The notes: generated by a model not told the origin, from the sequence alone. A stretch of DNA of 64,000 nt from Methylosinus sp. H3A (GCF_015709455.1 NZ_JADNQW010000005.1:2410501-2474500); one strand, 5' to 3'. Counted from the first letter of the stretch, positions 1 to 8,391 are shown. Made by a program: numbers and translations.

Positions 1-355
1 GCAGCAGCTCCGGCGCGGCGATCACGGCGTCGATGACATAGATCGGCGTCGGCGTGTCGGAGAACATCTCGAGCGGAAGGATCGCGATGAGGACGCGCTC
101 TTCGTCGACGTCTATCGCCGAGCTGCAATGGAGAATGCAGCAGGGCCCGACATGATGGTTCTCGACCGGAGAGGAATCGCTTTTGGATGAGTCTGCCGTG
201 AGGGACGCGCAGACGACGCCGGAGAGTTGCGCGCTGTTGGCGGTTGCTCCGGCGGCGAAGCCGACGCCGGTGGATTGCAGCATGAACAGCAGCGCTGCGA
301 CCATGCTCAGGGCCGCTCGCTCGACGCTCGAATGTGTCCGGCCCAGGATTCTCAA
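1..355 (-). CDS. DUF2946-like secreted Cys-rich protein (partial, 3' end outside window)
   Basis: The frame runs off the left edge, so only the first 118 codons are visible. It reads MRILGRTHSSVERAALS and then a hydrophobic segment (MVAALLFMLQSTGVGFA), so it should be exported or membrane-anchored. Next comes a Cys/His cluster, HHVGPCCILHCSS, resembling the clusters of the small DUF2946-like proteins near 20.4, 35.7 and 40.4 kb. It starts 20 bp after the stop of the SCO1 gene on the same strand and is probably co-transcribed, which suggests a copper-related role. The start is uncertain: TTG at 355 gives a basic N-terminus before the hydrophobic stretch, ATG at 303 starts inside it. No clear ribosome site precedes either. 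The family assignment is inference from the Cys pattern and context. Confidence 0.45.
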   Translation of the reverse strand, partial: MRILGRTHSSVERAALSMVAALLFMLQSTGVGFAAGATANSAQLSGVVCASLTADSSKSDSSPVENHHVGPCCILHCSSAIDVDEERVLIAILPLEMFSDTPTPIYVIDAVIAAPELL

Positions 356-375
356 GGCAAAGTGCTCTGAAGCGT

Positions 376-1791
376 TCAGGCTTCGACCGTACGAGCGGGG
401 CCGGGTAGCGTCAAGCGACGCTCCCTCGCGCACATGCGGCATGTTGTCGCGAGCGCCCGCTCACGCCTTCGTCCGCGCTTCGCGACGCGACGCGAGCCGC
501 TGCGACGTTGCGACGCGCTGTGGCGCCGAATGAAATCCTTCAGTGTTTTCGCAGCTTCGTCGCCGCGCTCGGTGAAGGAGGCGACGCCGGACATGACGCC
601 CTCGCGATCGACGAGATAGACGAGCGTGGTGTGATCGATCGTATAGTCGCCGCCCTCCAGCGGAACCTTGCGCCGATAGACGCGAAACGCCTGCGCCGCG
701 CGATCGATCTCCGCCGGCGCGCCGCGCAAGCCGATGATGCGGCGCTCGAAGGAGGACACGAAATCGGCGAGCGTCTCGGGCGTGTCGCGTTCCGGATCAA
801 GCGTGACGAAGAGAATGTCGAAGCCGGAGCCGGAGGCGTCCGCCGCATTCGATGCGCGCGCGACCTCGAGCAATGTGCTCGGGCAGACCTCCGGACATCG
901 CGCGAAGCCGAAGAATATGGCGTAGGGCCGGCCGAGCATCGTTTTTTCGTCGACGATGTCGCCATTCGTCGCCGTGAGGCGAAATGAGGGCGTAAATCCG
1001 CGCGCTGTGGCTTCGTTCGAATGCGGCGCGAAGCGCGGCGCGGCGGCGCTCGACAGAACGATCACGGCGGCGGCGGCGATCCACCATCGGCGCGAGCGCA
1101 GAGCGGAGGGGAAGCGGCGTCCGCCGCCCGGCGCGGCGCGGACGCCCGCCGGGCGGCTCGAGCGAACGGAGCTCTCGGGCGGGATGGAGACCGAGGCTCC
1201 GCTCGAACGACGAACGCCGCGTCGACGAAGAAGGAAACGAAAACGCGCCGCGAGCCGGGCGCCGGTCCGCGGCGCGCGGCGCAGGGCTTCGACGAATGTG
1301 GTGCGAATGCGCGGCTCCACCTCGATTCCGCGCAGGCCGGCCGCGAGCCGCTCGACGGCGCTCTCCTTTTCCGCCGGCGTCGCGTGACGCCCGATCTCGA
1401 GCGTGCGTCCCGCAGTGGTGATATCGACGCGCATGCATCTGCGCGCGCGATCGAGACGCCGCTCGATGACGAGCTCCGCGGCCTTGACGCGGCGTTGGTC
1501 GACGAGCCGGCCGCGGATATAATGCGCGACGCAGACGACGCCGTTCTCGACCGTCACGCGCTCGACCACTTCGCCGCGCTGCGCCGGCGCGTCTCCGGCG
1601 ACGAGGCGGCAGAAGGACGCGAGCGCGTTCGCCGCGCTCGTCGCGGCGAGCATGGCGAGCGAAGCGAGCGAATAGGGCGCGCTGCGAACGACGGCGGTCG
1701 TCGCCGCGTGTGAGCCGTCGACGGCGGGAGGGGCTGAATGCGGCTTCGTCGGCGCGGTCTGCATGCAGGGCTCCGTCACGCAGGGCTCCAT
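376..1791 (-). CDS. SCO1/SenC copper chaperone with N-terminal DUF2244-like domain
   Basis: The C-terminal half (about residues 260-430) is a SCO1/SenC thioredoxin-fold domain. It has the copper-binding CPEVCP motif after FFGFARC, the TLDPERDTPE strand and the distal ligand histidine in DHTTLVYL. SCO proteins deliver copper to the CuA site of cytochrome oxidase on the outer face of the inner membrane. A membrane anchor (WWIAAAAVIVLSSAAA, about residue 240) precedes this domain. The first 170 residues are unusual: a hydrophobic stretch, then a region ending EIGRHATPAEKESAVERLA that resembles the C-terminal half of DUF2244 proteins, which are often encoded near cytochrome oxidase genes. At 471 residues it is roughly twice the usual SCO length, and it ends in an Arg-rich tail. 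The SCO assignment is secure; the DUF2244 part is inferred from pattern. Confidence 0.85.
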   Translation of the reverse strand: MEPCVTEPCMQTAPTKPHSAPPAVDGSHAATTAVVRSAPYSLASLAMLAATSAANALASFCRLVAGDAPAQRGEVVERVTVENGVVCVAHYIRGRLVDQRRVKAAELVIERRLDRARRCMRVDITTAGRTLEIGRHATPAEKESAVERLAAGLRGIEVEPRIRTTFVEALRRAPRTGARLAARFRFLLRRRGVRRSSGASVSIPPESSVRSSRPAGVRAAPGGGRRFPSALRSRRWWIAAAAVIVLSSAAAPRFAPHSNEATARGFTPSFRLTATNGDIVDEKTMLGRPYAIFFGFARCPEVCPSTLLEVARASNAADASGSGFDILFVTLDPERDTPETLADFVSSFERRIIGLRGAPAEIDRAAQAFRVYRRKVPLEGGDYTIDHTTLVYLVDREGVMSGVASFTERGDEAAKTLKDFIRRHSASQRRSGSRRVAKRGRRRERALATTCRMCARERRLTLPGPARTVEA

Positions 1792-1851
1792 GTCGCGAAT
1801 TCCTGTCGCGGTGGCATGTCACGGGTGGCTTGTCACGGCGTCATGTCGCGG
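1791..1851. repeat. five direct repeats of TGTCRCGG with 13-14 bp period
   Basis: TGTCGCG/TGTCACGG begins at 1791, 1804, 1817, 1831 and 1844, a spacing of 13, 13, 14 and 13 bp. The array starts at the initiation codon of the SCO1 gene and lies in its upstream region. It could be an iterated operator or a degenerate tandem repeat; the sequence does not decide between these. Confidence 0.6.
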
Positions 1852-2209
1852 CTTCGAGTCGCGCGGCCCGCGAAGCGACGCGCCGTCTTATCGAAAACAG
1901 CAATTGCGCATATAGGTCAACGCGAAGGCGGATGATGGGCATGCGACCGGACGTCGCGTGCAGAAACTGAACGACCACTCGTACGATCGTGATCGTTGCT
2001 GGGCGTGCGAAAGCGATACGGCTGTCCAGATTTCATTCCGCAATTGGCAGTGCGCGACGTTTTCGCGCTATGTGTGTCTCGTCGCGCTCTGGCGCCGAAG
2101 TTGCGGACCGGGCGCCGAGGGGCATGGTTAACGATCGGCTCGAGACATGATTACAGGCTCGCCGCGGCGGCGCGACCTTCCTTCCTCTGCAGGATTCGGG
2201 ACTTTTTGG
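1852..2209. other. intergenic region between divergent SCO1 and PCuAC genes
   Basis: About 360 bp between the SCO1 upstream repeats and the PCuAC start. I see no convincing reading frame or RNA gene. It should hold the divergent promoters of two copper-chaperone genes, but I cannot point to clear -35/-10 boxes. Confidence 0.4.
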
Positions 2210-2644
2210 ATGCGGCGGGCGGTCTGTGTCCCGTTGCTTCTTTTCGCGACAGCCACGCTCGCGGCGCCCGCCGCGATCGTGGTGGAGCGCGCCTGGTGCG
2301 CGCCGCCGCCCAAGGGCGTGACGACCGGCGCCTGCTATCTGGCTCTGCGCAATGGCGGCCCGACAGAGGACCGGCTGCTGGGCGTGGAGGCCGAAGCGGC
2401 CCATCGCGTCGAGATGCATGTGACGAAAATCTCCGACGGCGTCGGACGAATGCGGCCGCTCGCGGACGGCGTCGCCCTGCCGGCGGAATCGCTCGTCGAC
2501 TTCCGGGAGAAGGGCTATCATCTCATGCTGGTCGATCTGAGGGGGCCGCTCGCCGAGGGCGAGACCGTGCGCGGGACGTTGCGCTTCGAGCATGCCGGGG
2601 CGCGGCCGGTGCTTTTCCATGTCGAGCGGCCGCACACGCCCTGA
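2210..2644 (+). CDS. PCu(A)C-type periplasmic copper chaperone
   Basis: A 144-residue protein with a signal peptide (MRRAVCVPLLLFATATLAAP) followed by a PCu(A)C cupredoxin-like domain. The expected Cu(I) ligands are present: HRVEMHVT (His and Met), a Met in GRMRPL, and GYHLML (His-x-Met). This is the family's spaced H/M set. PCuAC proteins bind Cu(I) and often Cu(II) in the periplasm and pass copper to SCO1 or directly to cytochrome oxidase. A divergent SCO1 gene next door fits that route. The frame is open from an ATG at 2147, but the ATG at 2210 places the signal peptide at the N-terminus and is preferred. Confidence 0.88.
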   Translation: MRRAVCVPLLLFATATLAAPAAIVVERAWCAPPPKGVTTGACYLALRNGGPTEDRLLGVEAEAAHRVEMHVTKISDGVGRMRPLADGVALPAESLVDFREKGYHLMLVDLRGPLAEGETVRGTLRFEHAGARPVLFHVERPHTP

Positions 2645-2975
2645 TCGGCGCTCGGCTTGTCCTGGATCATGCCCGGATGGCCGAATCGCCAGCCGCCCCT
2701 ATTTCGATCTTTCGGATGAAGATCGCGGGACGGGCCGCGGTCCAGGCGGATCGGCCAGATGCGGAAGGGGCGGCGCGGCCCCGGCCGCCGCATCGCGCCG
2801 AGACGAGACCGCCGCCGGATTGTGCGAGAGCCGTCTGCATGCGAAATTTACGAAAATTGAAACCCTCGCGCGCAGGGCTCCGCCGCTGCGCCGCGACGAG
2901 GCGGGGCCGAGCCCATATCTCAGAGCCAGATCATGAACGGCCGTCAGGCGAGGCGAGCTTCCTTTGTAACCAGTT

Positions 2976-2991
2976 CGTCATGAATATGACG
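2976..2991. promoter_or_regulatory. 16-bp palindrome CGTCATGAATATGACG, possible operator
   Basis: Two 6-bp arms (CGTCAT and ATGACG) separated by GAAT. Size and symmetry suit a dimeric repressor site. It lies 120 bp upstream of the synthetase start in an A/T-richer stretch. The binding protein is unknown. Confidence 0.3.
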
Positions 2992-2993
2992 CA

Positions 2994-3025
2994 AAAAGGG
3001 CCGGCTCCATTTGCGCCGGTCTTTT
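2994..3025 (+). terminator. rho-independent-like hairpin
   Basis: The arms AAAAGGGCCGGC and GCCGGTCTTTT pair around a short loop and the 3' arm ends in four T. It could end a transcript coming from the PCuAC gene, although that stop codon is about 350 bp upstream. Confidence 0.4.
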
Positions 3026-3056
3026 CGGCAACAAATTCCCTCCCATAGTGGGGTTC

Positions 3057-3083
3057 ATCCCGCATTCAGCCTGGATGCGGGAT
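3057..3083 (+). promoter_or_regulatory. 9-bp perfect stem-loop just upstream of the synthetase gene
   Basis: ATCCCGCAT and ATGCGGGAT form a perfect 9-bp stem with a 9-nt loop, ending 26 bp before the ATG at 3110. It may act in the mRNA leader or as a protein-binding site. There is no T-run, so it is not a standard terminator. Confidence 0.4.
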
Positions 3084-3109
3084 AGGATCGGCCTTCGCTC
3101 TCATGCTAG

Positions 3110-6100
3110 ATGAGCGCGGATTTCCCGCGGATATGTCACGCGATGAATGAGTTGAACCCCAATTTCGCGCAGAGCGCGCTTCTCGACGAGAAGAGGCCGA
3201 TCGACGAGGACGAGCCTCGAACCGCGGCTGCGGGCGCCGTGCTGCGCGGCGCGGCCATGCCGCATCTGCTGCGCGACGAATTGCTCTGCGAGATTTTCGC
3301 CGCCCGCGTCGCGGCGACGCCCAATGGGCTCGCCATGGCGACTTTGGAGCGGCGCTTCACCTTTCGCGAGGTCGATGCGCAGGCCTCGGCCATCGCCTGC
3401 GGCCTTTCGGCGCGGGCCATCGGGCCGGGCGACGTCGTCGGCCTGTGGGGCGCGCGCGGCCCGGAGCTGCTGATCGCCCAGATCGCCATCGCCAAGACGG
3501 GCGCCGCCTGGCTGCCCTTCGACGCCGACGCGCCGGTCGACCGCATCGCCGTCTGCCTCGCCGACGCGGGCGCCAAGGCGCTGCTGACCTCCGCCGCCTT
3601 CGCCGCCAAGGCCGGCCCTTCCATCCCGGCGCCGACGCTCGTCGACGCGGAGATCGCGGTCGCCGGCGGCTCCTGCCCCGATCCGCGCGGGCTCGGCGCG
3701 ACGGGGGATCATGCGGCCTATCTGATCTACACCTCCGGCTCGACGGGCACGCCCAAGGGCATCGTCGTCACGGCGCGCAACATCTGCCATTATCTGCGCT
3801 CGGCCAATGAGATCTACCGGATTTCCGCCTCCGATGTGGTGTTCCAGGGCGCCTCCGTCGCCTTCGATCTCTCCATGGAGGAAATCTGGATTCCCTATCT
3901 CGCCGGCGCGTCGCTCTTCGTCGCCACGCCCCAGATCATCGGCGAGACCGAGGCGCTTCCGGATATTCTGGAGGAGGCCGGCGTCACCGTGCTCGACACT
4001 GTGCCGACGCTGCTCTCCGCCATGCCGCGCGACGTCGCGACGCTGAAGACGATCGTTCTCGGCGGCGAGGCCTGCCCGCCCTCGGTGGCGGAGCGCTGGA
4101 CCCGCATCGGCCGCACCATCTTCAACAGCTACGGCCCCACCGAGGCGACGGTCGTCGCCACTGTCTCGGAGGTCTGGCCGAATGAGAAAGTGACGATCGG
4201 CAAGCCGATCCCCAATTACAGCTGCTATGTCGTCGACGAAAATCTGGCGTTGCTGCCTCCGGGCGTCGAGGGCGAGCTGCTGATCGGCGGGCCCGGCGTC
4301 GCCAGAGGATATCTGCGCCGCGACGAGCTGACGGCCGAGAAATTCATCGCCAATCCTTATCCGTCGGACGGCTCCGATCCGATCCTCTATCGCTCCGGCG
4401 ACGCGGTGGCGCTGGACGAGAACGGCGACCTCCATTTCCGCGGCCGCATCGACGATCAGGTGAAGATCAGAGGCTTCCGCGTCGAGCTCGGCGAGATCGA
4501 GTCCGCGCTCTCGCGCCTCGACCATATCCGCCAGGCGGCCGTGGTTCTGCGCAATGAGAATGGGCTGGACGAACTCGTCGCCTTTCTCGTCGGCGCGACG
4601 GCCGTGTCGCCGGACCCGCGCGACCTGCGCGCCAAGCTGCGCGAGTTTCTGCCTTCCTATATGGTTCCGGGCCGGTTCGAGGTCGTGACCTCGCTGCCGC
4701 GGCTTTCCTCCGGCAAGGTGGACCGCAAGGCGCTGAAGCGGGCGCCGCTGACCGCCCCGCTGATCGACACGGAGGCGCAGGAGGAGCCGCGCACCCAGAC
4801 GGAGGCCGCGCTGCTCGACGCCGCCAAGCGCGTGCTGCCGCCCGGCGCCATCCCCTTCGACGCGGATTTCTTCACCGATCTCGGCGGCCATTCGCTGCTC
4901 GCGGCACGTTTCGTTTCCGTGGTGCGCGAGACCGCGCATCTCGCCTCGATCACGCTGCAGGACCTCTATTCCGAGCGCAATCTTCGCGCCCTCGCCGCGC
5001 ATCTCGACGGCAAGGCGGCGCTCGCCGGGCCGCCGCGCGATCTTTCCTTCACGCCGCCGCCGCTGCTGCGGCGCTTCCTCTGCGGCCTCGCCCAGGCCGC
5101 CGCGCTGCCCTTCATCCTCGCCTTCGTCACCTCGCAATGGCTCGGCGTCTTCGTCTCCTATCAGCTGCTCACCTCGCCGGACGCGAATATCCTCGAGGAG
5201 GTGGCGGCGCTGCTCGGCGTCTATATGTGCGTCAACATCGCCACGGTGGCGGTGTCGATCATCGGTAAATGGCTGGTCATCGGCCGCACCAAGCCAGGAC
5301 GCTATCCGCTGTGGGGCGTTTATTACTATCGCTGGTGGCTGGCGCAGCGGCTCATCGGCCTCACCCACGCCAAATGGTTCCAGTGCTCGCCCTTGATGCG
5401 CCTCTATCTCGCGGCGCTCGGCGCGAAGATCGGCGAGGACGCCATCATCGGCGAATTGGACGTCGGCGCGATCGATCTCGTCAGCATAGGCGATGGCGCG
5501 AGCCTCGGCTCCAAGCTGAAGCTCGCCAACGCCCGCGTCGTCGGAAACGAGCTCATCATCGGCACGATCGACATAGGCGCGGACGCCTATGTGGGCACAT
5601 CCTGCGTCATCGAGGAGAATGTCATCATCGGCGAGGGCGGCGCGCTCGAGGATCTGACCTCGGTTCCCGCCGGCTCGCATATCGGCGCCTATGAGATTTG
5701 GGACGGGTCGCCGGCGCGCTATAAGGGCGATGTCGACGCCCGCACGCTCGATCCGCAATCGACGGCCTCGACGCCGCAACGGCTCGCCATGGGCTTCATG
5801 TTCACGGTCCTGGTGCTGGCGCTGCCGCCGCTCGGCCTGCTGCCGATCTTCCCGGCCTTCTGGGTGTTCGACCGTTTCGACAATTGGCTCGGCATAACCG
5901 ATGTCGACCACGCCCTCTATCTCGCCGCCATCCCCGTATTCGCCTGGCCGACGGCTTTCGTGCTGGTGCTCGTCACCGTGGCCTTCATCGTGGCTTTCCG
6001 CTGGATCGTGCTGCCGCGCGTCTCGGAGGGGACCTATTCGGTGTGGTCCGGCTTCTATCTGCGCAAATGGGCGGTGGCGCTCGCCACCGAGGTGACGCTG

Positions 6101-7240
6101 GAGACGCTCTCCTCGCTGTTCGCCACGCTCTACATGCGCACCTGGTACCGGCTGATGGGCGCCAAGATCGGCAAGGATTCGGAGATTTCGACCAATCTCT
6201 CCGGCCGCTATGATCTCGTCGAGATCGGCGAGAAGTGCTTCATCGCCGATGAGGTGGTGCTCGGCGACGAGGATATGCGCCGCGGCTGGATGTATCTGAA
6301 AAAGGTGAAGACCGGCGCGCGCGTCTTCGTCGGCAATGACGCCGTGGTGCCGCCGGGCTCCGAAATTCCCAGCGGCGCGCTGATCGGCATCAAATCCAAG
6401 CCGCCGGCCAATAGCGAGCTCTCCGAGGGCGACACCTGGTTCGGCTCGCCGCCGATGAAGCTGCCGGTGCGCCAGACCTTCGACGGCGGCGGCGCCGCCT
6501 GGACCTATCAGCCGCCCTTCTGGAAAAAAGCGGCGCGCGCGGTCTATGAGGCGATCAACGTCTCGCTGCCGACCATGCTGTTCATCACCTTCGGCACTTG
6601 GGCGGTGGAGAGCTTCGGCCAAAAGCTCATCGACGGCGATTATTGGTCGGTGTTCTGGCTGTTCGTGCTCTCCTCGACGCTCATCTCGCTGGGCATGACG
6701 CTCGTCGTGGTGGCGGTGAAATGGTTGACCATGGGGCGCTACGAGCCGCAGGTGAAGCCCATGTGGTCCTTCTGGGCCATGCGCACCGAGGCCTGCGCCG
6801 TGCTCTATTGGGGCCTCGCCGGCAAAATCTTGCTCGAGCATTTGCGCGGCACGCCCTTCCTGCCCTGGATGCTGCGCCTGTTCGGCTCCAAATTCGGCAA
6901 GGGCGTGTTCATGGACATGACCGATATCACCGAATTCGACTGTGTGAGCGTCGGCGATTATGCGGCGCTAAATCAGGTCGCGGCGCTGCAGACTCATCTC
7001 TATGAGGACCGCGTGATGAAGGTCGGTCGCGTCGTGATCGGCCGCGGCGTGACCGTCGGCGCCGGCTCCACCGTGCTCTACGACACCCATGTCGGCGATT
7101 TCGCCCGGCTCGGCCCGCTCACCGTGGTGATGAAGGGTGAGAAGATTCCGGCGCATTCCGAATGGATCGGCGCGCCGGCGGAGCCGGCCGAGACGACGCC
7201 CGCTGTGGCGGAGGCGCGACGCGAGAGCAAGGCGGCGTGA
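3110..7240 (+). CDS. Pls/PosA-type non-ribosomal peptide synthetase (A-T plus three membrane/left-handed helix modules)
   Basis: A 1376-residue single-module synthetase. The adenylation domain (about 50-530) has LIYTSGSTGTPKG near residue 204, NSYGPTEAT, the YRSGD...GRIDDQVKIRG core and SSGKVDRKAL. A carrier domain follows with FFTDLGGHSLLA; the phosphopantetheine serine is near residue 594. The rest has no condensation or thioesterase domain. Instead, pairs of membrane helices alternate with three hexapeptide-repeat acyltransferase-like domains (for example IGEDAIIGELDVGAIDLVSIGD). This is the architecture of epsilon-poly-L-lysine synthetase (Pls) and related NRPSs, in which the C-terminal domains join free amino acids to a growing isopeptide chain. 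Substrate and product here cannot be read from sequence. It is monocistronic, with regulatory-looking hairpins upstream. ATG 3110 gives the longest frame; ATG 3143 is an alternative. Confidence 0.85.
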   Translation: MSADFPRICHAMNELNPNFAQSALLDEKRPIDEDEPRTAAAGAVLRGAAMPHLLRDELLCEIFAARVAATPNGLAMATLERRFTFREVDAQASAIACGLSARAIGPGDVVGLWGARGPELLIAQIAIAKTGAAWLPFDADAPVDRIAVCLADAGAKALLTSAAFAAKAGPSIPAPTLVDAEIAVAGGSCPDPRGLGATGDHAAYLIYTSGSTGTPKGIVVTARNICHYLRSANEIYRISASDVVFQGASVAFDLSMEEIWIPYLAGASLFVATPQIIGETEALPDILEEAGVTVLDTVPTLLSAMPRDVATLKTIVLGGEACPPSVAERWTRIGRTIFNSYGPTEATVVATVSEVWPNEKVTIGKPIPNYSCYVVDENLALLPPGVEGELLIGGPGVARGYLRRDELTAEKFIANPYPSDGSDPILYRSGDAVALDENGDLHFRGRIDDQVKIRGFRVELGEIESALSRLDHIRQAAVVLRNENGLDELVAFLVGATAVSPDPRDLRAKLREFLPSYMVPGRFEVVTSLPRLSSGKVDRKALKRAPLTAPLIDTEAQEEPRTQTEAALLDAAKRVLPPGAIPFDADFFTDLGGHSLLAARFVSVVRETAHLASITLQDLYSERNLRALAAHLDGKAALAGPPRDLSFTPPPLLRRFLCGLAQAAALPFILAFVTSQWLGVFVSYQLLTSPDANILEEVAALLGVYMCVNIATVAVSIIGKWLVIGRTKPGRYPLWGVYYYRWWLAQRLIGLTHAKWFQCSPLMRLYLAALGAKIGEDAIIGELDVGAIDLVSIGDGASLGSKLKLANARVVGNELIIGTIDIGADAYVGTSCVIEENVIIGEGGALEDLTSVPAGSHIGAYEIWDGSPARYKGDVDARTLDPQSTASTPQRLAMGFMFTVLVLALPPLGLLPIFPAFWVFDRFDNWLGITDVDHALYLAAIPVFAWPTAFVLVLVTVAFIVAFRWIVLPRVSEGTYSVWSGFYLRKWAVALATEVTLETLSSLFATLYMRTWYRLMGAKIGKDSEISTNLSGRYDLVEIGEKCFIADEVVLGDEDMRRGWMYLKKVKTGARVFVGNDAVVPPGSEIPSGALIGIKSKPPANSELSEGDTWFGSPPMKLPVRQTFDGGGAAWTYQPPFWKKAARAVYEAINVSLPTMLFITFGTWAVESFGQKLIDGDYWSVFWLFVLSSTLISLGMTLVVVAVKWLTMGRYEPQVKPMWSFWAMRTEACAVLYWGLAGKILLEHLRGTPFLPWMLRLFGSKFGKGVFMDMTDITEFDCVSVGDYAALNQVAALQTHLYEDRVMKVGRVVIGRGVTVGAGSTVLYDTHVGDFARLGPLTVVMKGEKIPAHSEWIGAPAEPAETTPAVAEARRESKAA

Positions 7241-7253
7241 GGCCGCTCATGAA

Positions 7254-7312
7254 GCGAGCCTCTAAGGCTCGCGGTCCGAGCGCCCCCTGGACTGCGAGCC
7301 TTAGAGGCTCGC
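7254..7312. repeat. double-palindromic REP-like element, copy 1
   Basis: Two 19-bp arms, GCGAGCCTCTAAGGCTCGC (7254-7272) and GCGAGCCTTAGAGGCTCGC (7294-7312), are exact reverse complements, and each arm is itself nearly palindromic. The 21-bp centre starts GGTCCGAGCGC. It lies between the synthetase and the convergent dinB-like gene, where it could also end transcription. A second, diverged copy is at 31364-31421. Confidence 0.75.
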
Positions 7313-7324
7313 ATCGAACCCGCC

Positions 7325-7822
7325 TCACGACATGAAGATCAGATCCGTGTCCCGCGGCCGCGCGCCGGCCGCGGTCAGCATCGCATGGGCCTGCCCGCGA
7401 TGATGGGTCTGATGGTTGAAGAGATGGACGATGACGAGCTTGCGCGGCTTGACGATGTCCAACTGCTTGGCTCCCGAATACCAGGAGAAATCGCCCTCGA
7501 GCGCCGCTTCGTCGAAGGCGTCCGCAAAGGCGATCAGTCGCGCGTCCATCGCTGCGCGCTCCGATTTCATGATCGTCCAATCGGCGCGGAAAGAGGCCGA
7601 GTCTTCTATCGACACATTCGGGTTCGGGTCGCCGGCGAGGCGGCTCATCCACATGGCGTCCGCCCAGAGCAGATGGCTCAGCGTGCCGTGGATCGATTTG
7701 AAGAAGGCGCCGCGATCGGCGCGGCGCGCTTCATCGGACAGCGTATCGGCCGCCGCATAGAGGCTCTCATTCTGCCAAGCGTTGTAGCGCGCCATTTTCT
7801 GCGCGAAGGCGGGGGTGATCAT
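7325..7822 (-). CDS. DinB family protein
   Basis: A 165-residue protein of the DinB/YfiT four-helix-bundle superfamily. Conserved features are SIHGTLSHLLWADAMW (first metal-ligand histidine region) and HLFNHQTHHRGQAH near the C-terminus, which carries the other histidines. Such proteins bind a divalent metal; many act as thiol-dependent transferases (bacillithiol or mycothiol) or have unknown roles in stress. The ATG at 7822 overlaps, as ATGA, the stop the upstream toxin gene would have without its frameshift. In the sequence as given, that frameshift fuses the toxin frame to this one, so the frame is open up to 8146. Reading it as a separate gene is the more natural view. Confidence 0.8.
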   Translation of the reverse strand: MITPAFAQKMARYNAWQNESLYAAADTLSDEARRADRGAFFKSIHGTLSHLLWADAMWMSRLAGDPNPNVSIEDSASFRADWTIMKSERAAMDARLIAFADAFDEAALEGDFSWYSGAKQLDIVKPRKLVIVHLFNHQTHHRGQAHAMLTAAGARPRDTDLIFMS

Positions 7823-8146
7823 GCGGTCGGGTCCTTGTCGTCGCTCTGCTCCTGCCCGAGCTCGAATTCCCCAGGCCAGAGACGTGCGCCGTGGAAATAT
7901 CGCTAGAATTTCCACCACCTCGGCGCGCACCCTATAGGGCGCCAGAAATGGCGTCCCGGCGATCACCAGCTCTCTGGTTTGCGGAACGCGGCCCGGCCGT
8001 CCGAGGCGAGGCGGCTGTGCGAGCGCATCGACGCGCTCGCAAATCCGAGCAATGAGCTTCGCGGCGGCGGCGGGATTGTCGCGCCAAACATAGTCGCCGA
8101 TCTGTTCGAGATCGCGCAGCGCCGGCCTCGTCCAGAGCACCTTCAT
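7819..8146 (-). pseudogene. ParE/RelE-type toxin with a C-terminal frameshift
   Basis: The first 85 codons are a normal ParE toxin (MKVLWTRPALRDLEQIGDYV ... PYRVRAEVVEILAIF). The usual end, HGAR-x-WP, is then missing from this frame. Skipping one base near 7893-7894 restores FHGARLWPGEFELGQEQ and a TGA at 7819-7821 that overlaps the dinB-like ATG as ATGA. As given, the frame instead runs on in phase into the DinB-like gene, giving a 273-codon fusion. ParE toxins poison gyrase or ribosomes and are paired with an RHH antitoxin, here the upstream gene overlapping by 4 bp. The frameshift could be real inactivation or a single-base sequencing error in a CC run. Confidence 0.7.
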
Positions 8147-8391
8147 GACGGCGAAAGGAACTTCCTTCGCACCCGCGCCACTTCCTCGTCCGAGGCGAAA
8201 TCGCCGCTGTCGGCGGCGGCGAGGCCTTCTATGATCTTTTCCAGCAGCCGAGCGTCGGATGCGACGAAATCTTCGACCGCGCGGGCGACGATCTCGTCAC
8301 GAGAGCGCGAGGTCTTGCGCGCCATCTCGTCCAGAGCCGCGAGCGTCGGCTCGTCGAGCCGGACGGTGACTGAAGCGGTCATGAGAGCCAA
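8143..8391 (-). CDS. RHH (ParD/CopG-type) antitoxin
   Basis: 82 residues. The N-terminal ribbon-helix-helix reads MTASVTVRLDEPTLAALDEM, followed by a helix with RSRDEIVARAVEDFV; the acidic tail would wrap the toxin. It overlaps the ParE start by 4 bp, the usual antitoxin-first order. The protein should bind its own promoter and repress the operon. Starts at 8391 (MALM) and 8382 (MTAS) are both possible. If the toxin is inactive this antitoxin is an orphan. Confidence 0.75.
   Translation of the reverse strand: MALMTASVTVRLDEPTLAALDEMARKTSRSRDEIVARAVEDFVASDARLLEKIIEGLAAADSGDFASDEEVARVRRKFLSPS

Larger units (their letters stand above)
2645..3109. other. 465-bp non-coding stretch upstream of the peptide synthetase
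   Basis: No supported gene. The last 140 bp hold three inverted repeats, annotated separately: a 16-bp palindrome, a terminator-like hairpin and a 9-bp perfect stem just before the synthetase start. The first 300 bp show nothing recognisable. Confidence 0.5.

Noticed and set aside
3101-6841. 1246-codon open frame antisense to the peptide synthetase
   Set aside because: Its residues are Arg/Gly/His/Asp-rich with no domain, as expected from the complement of a high-GC coding frame; the plus-strand frame has all NRPS motifs.
7325-8146. A genuine ParE-DinB fusion protein
   Set aside because: A single-base correction restores both a canonical ParE end and an ATGA overlap, so the fusion is more likely a frameshift artefact or decay.
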